Made by a program: the position numbers and the translations under genes. 29,093 bases of DNA from JABSQH01 sp039194665. GTDB taxonomy: Bacteria; Actinomycetota; Acidimicrobiia; Acidimicrobiales; Ilumatobacteraceae. The stretch lies in NCBI GenBank assembly GCA_039194665.1, contig JBCCVW010000035.1, forward strand, positions 1-29,093, written 5' to 3'. Shown piece after piece: positions 22,622 to 29,093 of this stretch; within the stretch, counting starts at the first letter, position 1, and every line of letters starts with the position of its first letter. The notes under the pieces were generated by a model, which had not been told where the DNA came from, ran no database searches, and saw only the letters and a program-made list of their open reading frames with translations.

Positions 22622-23272
22622 GTGAACTCGCCCGACCCCCTCGCCCCCGCCCCGGGCCAGGGACCACTCGACGAGTTCCGCTCCCTGCGTGTCGAGCTCG
22701 CGTTGGCTGCGGCCGGGCTGGGGACGTCGTGGGTCATCGCCGTCCAGAATCCGGTCCCCTCGTGGGAGCTGGACCTGACGCGCTGGATCAACGACGCGCC
22801 CGATGCGGTCGCCGCAGCGATGTGGCCGGTCATGCAGTTCGGCTCGCTCGCTGGCCCGTTCGTCGTCGGCGCCGCCCTCGCCGCTCGGCGCACGTGGCGA
22901 CCCCTGGCTGCCGCCACCGTCGCCGCCGGGGTGGCAGCGTGGTTCGCGGCGAAAGGGCTCAAAGAGATCGTCGCCCGCGAACGCCCAGGGGCGTTCATCG
23001 AGACCATCGACAATCGCGACGGCAGCGGCGAGGGCCTCGGCTACCCGTCAGGCCACAGTGCGGTCGCCGCAGCGATCGCCGTCACCGCGATGGTCGCCCT
23101 CCCGCACCGATGGCGCTGGCTGGCGGCGACCGGAGCCGGCCTCGTCGGGGTGGCGCGCGTCGTCTACGGCCAACATCTTCCCGCCGACGTCGTCGGCGGG
23201 TGGTCGCTGGGCGCGCTCATCGGGTTCGGCGCATTGGCGTTGCTGCAACGGTTCGAGACGCGGGTGTACTGA
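22622..23272 (+). CDS. PAP2-family membrane phosphatase
   Basis: 216 residues from GTG 22622, with about five membrane segments. The three phosphatase signatures are present: KEIVARERP (KxxxxxxRP), PSGH, and RVVYGQHLPAD (RxxxxxHxxxD). The family dephosphorylates phosphatidate, undecaprenyl pyrophosphate or related lipid phosphates on the outer membrane face. TAGCGT at 22607-22612 could be a -10 box very close to the start, giving a very short leader. The gene is divergent from the flippase fusion and is followed after 2 bp by the AarF-type kinase gene, so the two are probably cotranscribed. Confidence 0.87.
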   Translation: MNSPDPLAPAPGQGPLDEFRSLRVELALAAAGLGTSWVIAVQNPVPSWELDLTRWINDAPDAVAAAMWPVMQFGSLAGPFVVGAALAARRTWRPLAAATVAAGVAAWFAAKGLKEIVARERPGAFIETIDNRDGSGEGLGYPSGHSAVAAAIAVTAMVALPHRWRWLAATGAGLVGVARVVYGQHLPADVVGGWSLGALIGFGALALLQRFETRVY

Positions 23273-23274
23273 CG

Positions 23275-25197
23275 ATGCCGTGGCTCACCGCACTCATCTG
23301 GCTGGTCCTGCTCCCGCCCGTGGGGCTGGCGATCACGATCATCGCGGGCCGCCTGCTCGGGGCCCGCCGCGGATGGCTCTCGCTGCTGGTGGCCGGCGTC
23401 CTCGGCACCGTGCTCGGGGTGGTCACGGGCGGCCTGCTGAGCGATTGGCACTGGGCGTCGCTCGACATGGCGTTGTCGGCGACCGCGTTCTCGCTGATCT
23501 ACACCATGGTGTTGGCCCTGGCCTTCGACATCGTCCGCCCGGAAGGCTCACTGTCGCGGGGCGAGGCCTCGGGTCGGGTCACGGTGACCAACCCGCTGTC
23601 GAGCGTCCGTCGCCGTCTCCAGCCACTGCAGCGCTATCGGGAGGTGCTGCAGATCGCACAGCACAACGGCGTCCTCAGCCGCGACCTCGGCCATCGAGAT
23701 CTCCCGAAGGAGGTACGCGCCACGCTCGAGCAGGCCGGCGGAATCTTCGTCAAGCTCGGTCAGGTCGCATCGACGCGCACGGACGTGCTGCCGCCCGAGT
23801 GGTGTGAGGAGCTGTCACACCTGCGCAGCCACGTGGCCGCCGTGGAGAGCGACACGATGCAGCCGTTCGTCGAGTCACAGTTGGGTCGCCCGGTCGACGA
23901 CGAATTCACGTCCTTCGACTGGGAGCCGATCGCGGCGGCATCGATCGCCCAGGTGTACCGTGCGTACCACGCTGAATTCGGCGATGTGGTGGTCAAGGTT
24001 CGCCGCCCTGGCCTGGAGGACACGTTCGCCCGCGACGCCGAAGCGATCCGTCAGCTCGCCGCACTCATCGAGCGACGCACGTTGCTCGGCCTCGAGATCA
24101 GACCGGTGGGTTTGGCAAACGAGTTCCTCGACGAGGTGGCCGAAGAACTCGACTTCCGCATCGAAGCAGCGAATGCCACCGAGCTCGACGTCGGACTGTC
24201 GGACGGCGGCGGGGTGCGCATCCCCCAGGTGTACAGCGATCTGAGCGGCGAGTGCGTCCTGGTCGAGGAATACGTCAACGCGCCGGGCATTGCCAGCTTG
24301 GCCGGTAGCGATCGCGCGCCAGAAGCGGTCGACCGGATCGTCGACTCATTCCTCTACCAGCTGTTCGAGCTCGGTGCGTTCCACGCCGACCCGCACCCTG
24401 GCAACATCCTCGTCGAGCCCGACGGAACGATCGTGCTGATCGACCTCGGGGCGCTCGGACGAATCGGACCGCAACAGCGAGGCGCGGTGCTCGACATGCT
24501 CGTCGCCGCGTCCACCGGTGAGTCGAGCGCGTTCCGTCAAGCGCTCGAGCGGGTCACCGTGTTCGACGCTCGAGTCGACGGTCGCGAGCTCGACGCCGCC
24601 CTCGACGGGTTTCTCGCCCGCAACATGCGTGCCGGCGGGGGAATCAGCGCGTCGACGCTCGAAGACCTGACGGTGCTGATCGGCGAGTTCGGCATCCACC
24701 TACCGCGCTGGTTCGGTGTACTCATCCGCACGCTGGTCACCTTGGAAGGCACCCTGGTCAGCTTGCAGCCCGACTTCTCACTGATCGACGCCGCGCGGGC
24801 ACGGGCCGAGCACCGCGGGTTCCGACCGACCGGGGGGAGTTGGCGCGAGGCGATCGAGCACGAGGCGCTCGTGCAGCTGCCGCGCCTCCGCCGGGTGCCG
24901 GCGCGTCTCGATGAGCTGCTTGGACAGGCGGTATCGGGCGGCGTCTCCGTACGCGTGTCAGCGTTCTCCGACGAACGCGACGAGCGCATCGTGACGCGTC
25001 TGGTCGACCGAGTGGTCTTGGCGATCATCGCCGCATCGACCGGCGTCGGAGCGGTGCTGCTACTCGGCGTCGACGGCGGCCCGACGCTTGGGGGCACGGT
25101 CGAGGTGAACGAACTCATCGGCTACCTCGGGCTCGGCGCCAGCGCCGTCCTTGCCATGCGCGTCGTGGCCGGCGTGATCCGCGACGGCGAGACATAA
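23275..25197 (+). CDS. ABC1/AarF/UbiB-family atypical kinase with membrane segments
   Basis: 640 residues from ATG 23275, 2 bp after the PAP2 stop. Two or three hydrophobic segments precede residue 90. The atypical kinase core has the KxGQ motif in FVKLGQVASTRTD (Lys160, Gln163), the Ala-rich nucleotide loop AAASIAQVYRA, VVVKVRRP (Lys), HADPHPGN (370-377) and IDLGALG (Asp390), all family marks. Two more membrane segments lie near the C-terminus (about 578-630). UbiB/ADCK proteins support quinone synthesis or lipid transport through ATPase activity; which applies here is unknown. A longer frame begins at 22525 but overlaps PAP2, so this start is preferred. Confidence 0.88.
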   Translation: MPWLTALIWLVLLPPVGLAITIIAGRLLGARRGWLSLLVAGVLGTVLGVVTGGLLSDWHWASLDMALSATAFSLIYTMVLALAFDIVRPEGSLSRGEASGRVTVTNPLSSVRRRLQPLQRYREVLQIAQHNGVLSRDLGHRDLPKEVRATLEQAGGIFVKLGQVASTRTDVLPPEWCEELSHLRSHVAAVESDTMQPFVESQLGRPVDDEFTSFDWEPIAAASIAQVYRAYHAEFGDVVVKVRRPGLEDTFARDAEAIRQLAALIERRTLLGLEIRPVGLANEFLDEVAEELDFRIEAANATELDVGLSDGGGVRIPQVYSDLSGECVLVEEYVNAPGIASLAGSDRAPEAVDRIVDSFLYQLFELGAFHADPHPGNILVEPDGTIVLIDLGALGRIGPQQRGAVLDMLVAASTGESSAFRQALERVTVFDARVDGRELDAALDGFLARNMRAGGGISASTLEDLTVLIGEFGIHLPRWFGVLIRTLVTLEGTLVSLQPDFSLIDAARARAEHRGFRPTGGSWREAIEHEALVQLPRLRRVPARLDELLGQAVSGGVSVRVSAFSDERDERIVTRLVDRVVLAIIAASTGVGAVLLLGVDGGPTLGGTVEVNELIGYLGLGASAVLAMRVVAGVIRDGET

Positions 25198-25271
25198 ACC
25201 CACGAGTCGACCGCCCGTCCGCGCCGTCTCGGCTCGTCACGAGGATTACGAGCGCCGTACCGTCGACGGCG

Positions 25272-27065
25272 ATGAGCAATACTTCCCCCAGCCCCGACGT
25301 CGAAGCGATGCACGCTCGCTATCGGGCCGAGCGCGACAAGCGGCTGCGCCCAGACGGCAACGACCAGTACATCGAAGTCACCGGCGTATTCGAACACTAC
25401 GTCGACGACCCATACGTGGAGGCCGTCGAGCGGGAGCCGGTGCACGACGAAGTGACCGTGGCATTCATCGGCGGTGGCTTCGCCGGTCTGGTCAACGGCG
25501 CCCGGTTGAAAGAGGCTGGCATCGACGTCCGCATCGTGGAGAAGGGTGGCGATGTCGGCGGCACGTGGTACTGGAACCGGTATCCCGGAGCGCAGTGCGA
25601 CACGGCGGCGTTGGTGTATCTACCACTGCTCGAAGAGACCGGGCACATGCCCACCGAGAAGTACACGCACGCACCCGAGATCCTCGACCACTCTCGGCGC
25701 ATCGCCACGCACTACGGCCTGTACGACAATGCACTCCTCTCGACCACGGTGACCGACCTCGAGTGGGACGACTCGGCGCATCGCTGGATCATTCGCACCA
25801 ACCGCGGCGACGAGTTCCGCGCCCAGTTCGTGGCGATGGGCACCGGTCCACTCCATCGGCCGAAGCTCCCTGGCATCCCGGGCATCACCGAGTTCGCCGG
25901 GCACAGCTTCCACACGAGCCGCTGGGACTACGACTACACAGGCGGCGATCCGGCCGGGGCGCTCATGGAGAACCTCGCCGACAAACGCGTGGGAATCATC
26001 GGTACGGGGGCCACCGCCGTGCAGTGCATCCCTCATCTCGCTCGCGCCGCTGGCGAACTGTTCGTGTTCCAGCGCACGCCATCGTCGATCGACATCCGCA
26101 ACAACCACGACATCGACCCCGAGTGGTTCGACACGCTCGAGCCGGTCTGGCAAGAGAAGTGGATCGAGAACTTCACGATCCTGCAGACCGGAGGAGTCGC
26201 CGAGGAGGACCTCGTCAAAGATGGCTGGACCGACCTCAGCCAGCGGATCCGCGATCGGGTCTTCTCATACAACGAAGGGTTCACCCCCGAGCTGTTTCTC
26301 CGCGCGTACCACGACAGCGACGACGAGAAGATGGTGGAAATCCGCGAGCGGGTCGACGAGCTGATCAACGATCCCGATGCGGCCGAGGCGCTGAAGCCGT
26401 GGTACCGGCAGCTGTGCAAGCGGCCGTGCTTCCACGACGAGTACCTGCAGTCGTACAACAACCCGAACGTCCACCTGATCGATACCGATGGTCAAGGAGT
26501 TCGCCAGATCGACGAGACCGGCGTATGGGTCGGCGACACGCACTACGACCTCGATTGCATCATCTACGCATCGGGGTTCGAGGTTGGAACCGAGCATGCC
26601 CGGCGCAATGGTTTCGACCCAGTCGGACGCAACGGACTGCGTCTGTCCGAGCATTGGCAGGACGGCATGCGCAGCCTGCACGGGCTGCACGTCCACGGCT
26701 TCCCGAACCTGTTCGTCGTCGGATTCAGTCAGGCGGCCAACCTGATCTCCAACGTGCCGCACAACTTCACCGACAACTCCAAGACCGTCACCGCGGTGAT
26801 CGCCCACGCGCTGGAAACCGACGCCGACGAGGTCGAAGTCACCGCCGACGCCGAGGACGCATGGATCACGAGGCTGGAGTCGGGTGGCCGCATGTTCGGC
26901 GGCAGCCCCGACTGCACGCCCGGCTACTACAACAACGAGGGCCAACCGATCGGCCCACGCGCGCTGCGCAACGGCGTCGGCTACCCAGAAGGTCCGGTGG
27001 CCTTCTTCGACTACATCGAACGCTGGCGTAACTCGGGCGACTTCGAGGGGCTCGAGTTTCGCTGA
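25272..27065 (+). CDS. Flavin-binding Baeyer-Villiger monooxygenase (CPDMO/steroid monooxygenase type)
   Basis: 597 residues. The FAD Rossmann motif is GGGFAG (67-72), followed by GGTWYWNRYPGAQCD. The NADPH Rossmann motif is GIIGTGATA (241-249). The Baeyer-Villiger fingerprint region is FAGHSFHTSRWD (208-219), with Asp where most members have Pro, as I recall for the cyclopentadecanone monooxygenase group. The N-terminal extension (RYRAERDKRLRPDGNDQY) also suits that group. It inserts oxygen next to a ketone, giving esters or lactones; bulky or steroid-like ketones are plausible. It starts at ATG 25272 without an evident Shine-Dalgarno, 74 bp after the kinase gene, and converges on the SRPBCC gene with a 19 bp gap. 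Confidence 0.9.
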   Translation: MSNTSPSPDVEAMHARYRAERDKRLRPDGNDQYIEVTGVFEHYVDDPYVEAVEREPVHDEVTVAFIGGGFAGLVNGARLKEAGIDVRIVEKGGDVGGTWYWNRYPGAQCDTAALVYLPLLEETGHMPTEKYTHAPEILDHSRRIATHYGLYDNALLSTTVTDLEWDDSAHRWIIRTNRGDEFRAQFVAMGTGPLHRPKLPGIPGITEFAGHSFHTSRWDYDYTGGDPAGALMENLADKRVGIIGTGATAVQCIPHLARAAGELFVFQRTPSSIDIRNNHDIDPEWFDTLEPVWQEKWIENFTILQTGGVAEEDLVKDGWTDLSQRIRDRVFSYNEGFTPELFLRAYHDSDDEKMVEIRERVDELINDPDAAEALKPWYRQLCKRPCFHDEYLQSYNNPNVHLIDTDGQGVRQIDETGVWVGDTHYDLDCIIYASGFEVGTEHARRNGFDPVGRNGLRLSEHWQDGMRSLHGLHVHGFPNLFVVGFSQAANLISNVPHNFTDNSKTVTAVIAHALETDADEVEVTADAEDAWITRLESGGRMFGGSPDCTPGYYNNEGQPIGPRALRNGVGYPEGPVAFFDYIERWRNSGDFEGLEFR

Positions 27066-27084
27066 CGAGTCCGTTCGCGACTTC

Positions 27085-27567
27085 TCAGTTCGCGGCTTCG
27101 ACCTGTCGCTTGAGCGCGGCCAAGGCTGAGCCCAGATCGCGTTCGAGGCGCTTCGACGTGGCTCCGAGCACGCGGCCAAAGCCGCGACGGGCCTCGAGAC
27201 CCTGCGCATAGATCACTCGGCATCCGTCTCCGTCGATCGGCTCGAGGCGCACCGATTCGGCCATCGCCTGCAGAATCGGCAGCTTCGAACGGACGATCGC
27301 GAACGCGAAGTGTTCATTCTCGTCCCATGCCGTGAACACCTCGTCGATCGGCAGCCGTGCGGCGGTCACTCGTCGTCCCCCGCCGACTCCGCTGCCGCGG
27401 CCGAGCACCTCGACTCGATCGAGCGCCGAGAACCACTCTGGCCAGGTCTCGTGATCAGCGATACGGGTCCACACCGCTTCGGCCGGCGCATCGATCTCGA
27501 TGCGCTGCTCGACACGGATCGGAGCGGCGTCGATCCACTCAGGCGGGTGCTCGGGATGTGACGGCAT
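27085..27567 (-). CDS. SRPBCC / polyketide cyclase-like protein
   Basis: 160 residues of START-like fold: RVEQRIEIDAPAEAVWTRIADHETWPEW is the typical first strand and helix pair (quoted parts: IEIDAPAEAVW and WPEWF), then VTAARLPIDEVFTAWDENE and a long closing helix SKRLERDLGSALAALKRQVE. Such proteins bind hydrophobic ligands; the ligand is unknown. It lies 27 bp after the reductase gene on the same strand and is probably cotranscribed with it. Confidence 0.82.
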   Translation of the reverse strand: MPSHPEHPPEWIDAAPIRVEQRIEIDAPAEAVWTRIADHETWPEWFSALDRVEVLGRGSGVGGGRRVTAARLPIDEVFTAWDENEHFAFAIVRSKLPILQAMAESVRLEPIDGDGCRVIYAQGLEARRGFGRVLGATSKRLERDLGSALAALKRQVEAAN

Positions 27568-27594
27568 CGGCGCGACCGTAGCCGCGCACGGCGA

Positions 27595-28605
27595 TCAGCG
27601 ATGCGGGTCGACCACCCAACGACCGCGCACTTGGCCGGCGAGGATCGTCGGCCCGCGATCGAGCAGCTCGCTCAGCGGAACGATCTCGGTCATCGCGTCG
27701 AGCATCTCGGTGTCGAGCTCTTCGGCCAGACGACCCCACGCGGTGGCTCGGCGCAGCGTCGGCGTGGTCACGCTCTCCACACCTTGCAGACGGACGTTGC
27801 GCAAGATGAACGGCATCACGCTTGCCGGTAGATCGGCGCCTCCGGCCAACCCGCACGCGGCAACCGTCGAGCCGTACTGCATCTGCGAGAGCAGCTTGGC
27901 GAGCATCACCGAACCGACGGTGTCGACGGCCCCAGCCCATGTCTCGGACTCCAGCGGCCGAGGCGGTTCGCTCATTTCCTCACGGGTCCGAAACCCGCTG
28001 GCTCCGAGCTCAGCCAGATACTCCTGCGTCTCGGGTCGACCCGTGACTGCCACCACCTCGTAGCCGCGGCCGGCGAGCAGCGCCACGGCCACGGACCCGA
28101 CACCACCGGCGGCACCGGTGACGAGCACCGGTCCTCGACCAGGGGTCACGCCCCCATCTTCCAACGCGAGCACGCACAACATCGCCGTCAGCCCGGCCGT
28201 ACCGATCGACATCGCGTGCAGGCTCGAGATCTGGGCCGGCCGGTGCACGAGCCAACCGGACTGCAGCCGCTGTCGTTCGCTGTAGCCGCCCCAGTACCGC
28301 TCGCCGACCATCCACCCGGTAGAGATCACTGCGTCTCCCGGTCGGTACTCTGCGCTCGTACTGTCGCGGACCGTGCCGACGAGGTCGATCCCCGGCACCA
28401 TCGGGTACGTGCGCACCACGCGGTTCTTGCCGGTCAACGCGAGACCGTCCTTGTAGTTCAGCGACGAGTACTCGACGTCGATCGTTACGTCGCCGTCGGG
28501 GAGGTCGGCATCGGTCAGCTCCTCGATCGCGCCGACCGGACCATCGTCGGTCTCACGCAGCACCAACGCCCGAAACGGTCCGTCATCGATCGGAGAGTCG
28601 CTCAT
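27595..28605 (-). CDS. acuI: Zinc-free MDR oxidoreductase, AcuI/YhdH family (acrylyl-CoA reductase-like)
   Basis: 336 residues from ATG 28605. The quinone reductase-like N-terminal half has SSLNYKDGLALTGKNRVV and YPMVPGIDLVGTV, hallmarks of the YhdH/AcuI group. The NADPH fold has VTGAAGGVGSVAVALLA. SIGTAGLTAMLCVLALEDGG and the GPTILAGQVRGRWVVD ending also match that family. Known members reduce acryloyl-CoA to propionyl-CoA with NADPH, protecting cells from acrylate during DMSP or 3-hydroxypropionate use. An exact substrate is not proven here. The gene follows the HxlR regulator by 20 bp. Confidence 0.82.
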   Translation of the reverse strand: MSDSPIDDGPFRALVLRETDDGPVGAIEELTDADLPDGDVTIDVEYSSLNYKDGLALTGKNRVVRTYPMVPGIDLVGTVRDSTSAEYRPGDAVISTGWMVGERYWGGYSERQRLQSGWLVHRPAQISSLHAMSIGTAGLTAMLCVLALEDGGVTPGRGPVLVTGAAGGVGSVAVALLAGRGYEVVAVTGRPETQEYLAELGASGFRTREEMSEPPRPLESETWAGAVDTVGSVMLAKLLSQMQYGSTVAACGLAGGADLPASVMPFILRNVRLQGVESVTTPTLRRATAWGRLAEELDTEMLDAMTEIVPLSELLDRGPTILAGQVRGRWVVDPHR

Positions 28606-28625
28606 CCGCGCATGGTGCCACAGAC

Positions 28626-29072
28626 TCAGCCGTCGCGGCTCATGCCGACGCGACCCGACTCGACCGGCTCGCCGGTGGCTTCGTCGATCATCACCGGCTC
28701 GATGACTGCGCCGGTGGCGTTGTCGGTCAGCACCGTCGGCACACGCTCGTCGTCTGTCCACATGTGATCGGAGCCGAAACGCCACATCGCCGCGAGCACG
28801 ATCCAGAAGTCGCGACCCTTCTCGGTCAGCCGATACTCATAACGCGGCGGGTGTTCGAGATAGCGGTGACGTTCGAGCATGCCCTCTTCGACCAGCCGCT
28901 TGAGCCGTGCGGCGAGCACGGCGCGCGGTGCCTCGAGCGCCGACTGGAACTCGTCGAACCGCCGACACCCGAAGAACGCCTCGCGCATCACCAGCGGCGT
29001 CCACCAGTCGCCGACCAGATCCGCCGTACGCGCGATCGGGCACGGCCAGTCGTCGAAACGCGTGCGCCGCAT
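28626..29072 (-). CDS. HxlR-family winged HTH regulator
   Basis: 148 residues. The family pattern is clear: WPCPIARTADLVGDWWTPLV, REAFFGCRRFDEFQ, LAARLKRLVEEGMLER and the wing YEYRLTEKGRDFW. A Cys at the start of the pattern (Cys11) is common and redox- or aldehyde-sensing has been shown for some HxlR proteins. AGGGAG lies just upstream of the ATG but with only a 2 nt gap. The gene heads the run regulator-reductase-SRPBCC, which it may control. Its promoter lies mostly beyond the window end. Confidence 0.85.
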   Translation of the reverse strand: MRRTRFDDWPCPIARTADLVGDWWTPLVMREAFFGCRRFDEFQSALEAPRAVLAARLKRLVEEGMLERHRYLEHPPRYEYRLTEKGRDFWIVLAAMWRFGSDHMWTDDERVPTVLTDNATGAVIEPVMIDEATGEPVESGRVGMSRDG

Positions 29073-29093
29073 GGCTCCCTAGCCTGCCACGGC

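Noticed and set aside
22585..23013. Longer N-terminus of the flippase fusion starting at 23013
   Set aside because: The extra 143 residues are low-complexity and overlap the well-supported PAP2 gene on the other strand.
25232..25253. GCTCGT/ACGAGC inverted repeat before the monooxygenase gene
   Set aside because: Six-base arms with a 10 nt loop and no T-run; it could be an operator but nothing else supports it.

Overview
The window is a GC-rich, almost fully coding stretch (strong G/C third-position bias, GTG starts, overlapping stop/start junctions, probable leaderless starts) typical of a high-GC actinobacterium. Gene content (a PUFA-synthase-like polyketide synthase with fused single-chain acyl-CoA carboxylase, WS/DGAT, HAD-acyltransferase fusion, kinase-flippase fusion, CPDMO-type Baeyer-Villiger monooxygenase) suggests class Acidimicrobiia, perhaps an Ilumatobacter-like lineage. 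That placement is inference from family memory, not a search.

Left part (1-12192, + strand): a secondary-lipid/polyketide operon. The 3' part of a multidomain synthase (tandem ACPs, KR, DH; the KS/AT part would lie upstream of the window) overlaps by 4 bp an 1853-residue single-chain biotin-dependent carboxylase (BC, BCCP, central region, CT), which overlaps by 8 bp a 4'-phosphopantetheinyl transferase. A large LuxR-family ATPase regulator (LAL/MalT type) follows after 43 bp. The logic is self-contained: the carboxylase would make the extender unit, the PPTase would activate the carrier domains, the synthase would build the chain and the regulator may control the set. The visible ACP carries Thr where the phosphopantetheine Ser is expected, the most unusual residue-level feature here.

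Middle (12293-17158): a GNAT acetyltransferase; an HTH-SRPBCC pair with an apparent leaderless promoter in an AT-rich island; then, on the minus strand, Crp-type regulator, TesB-type thioesterase and secreted SGNH esterase in one run. A near-perfect CRP operator (TGTGATCGAGATCACA) lies upstream of the Crp gene and also faces a small divergent gene. The regulator's recognition helix keeps the Arg-Glu-Arg triad that reads TGTGA in E. coli CRP.

Right-middle (17151-25197): a lipid module. On the minus strand a kinase-flippase fusion, a HAD phosphatase/acyltransferase fusion and a WS/DGAT form a probable operon for neutral lipid or phospholipid metabolism. Divergent from it are a PAP2 phosphatase and an AarF/UbiB-type atypical kinase.

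Right end (25272-29072): a Baeyer-Villiger monooxygenase, converging on a minus-strand set of HxlR regulator, AcuI/YhdH reductase and SRPBCC protein. No rRNA, tRNA, mobile element or CRISPR array was seen, and no gene-free stretch exceeds about 130 bp.
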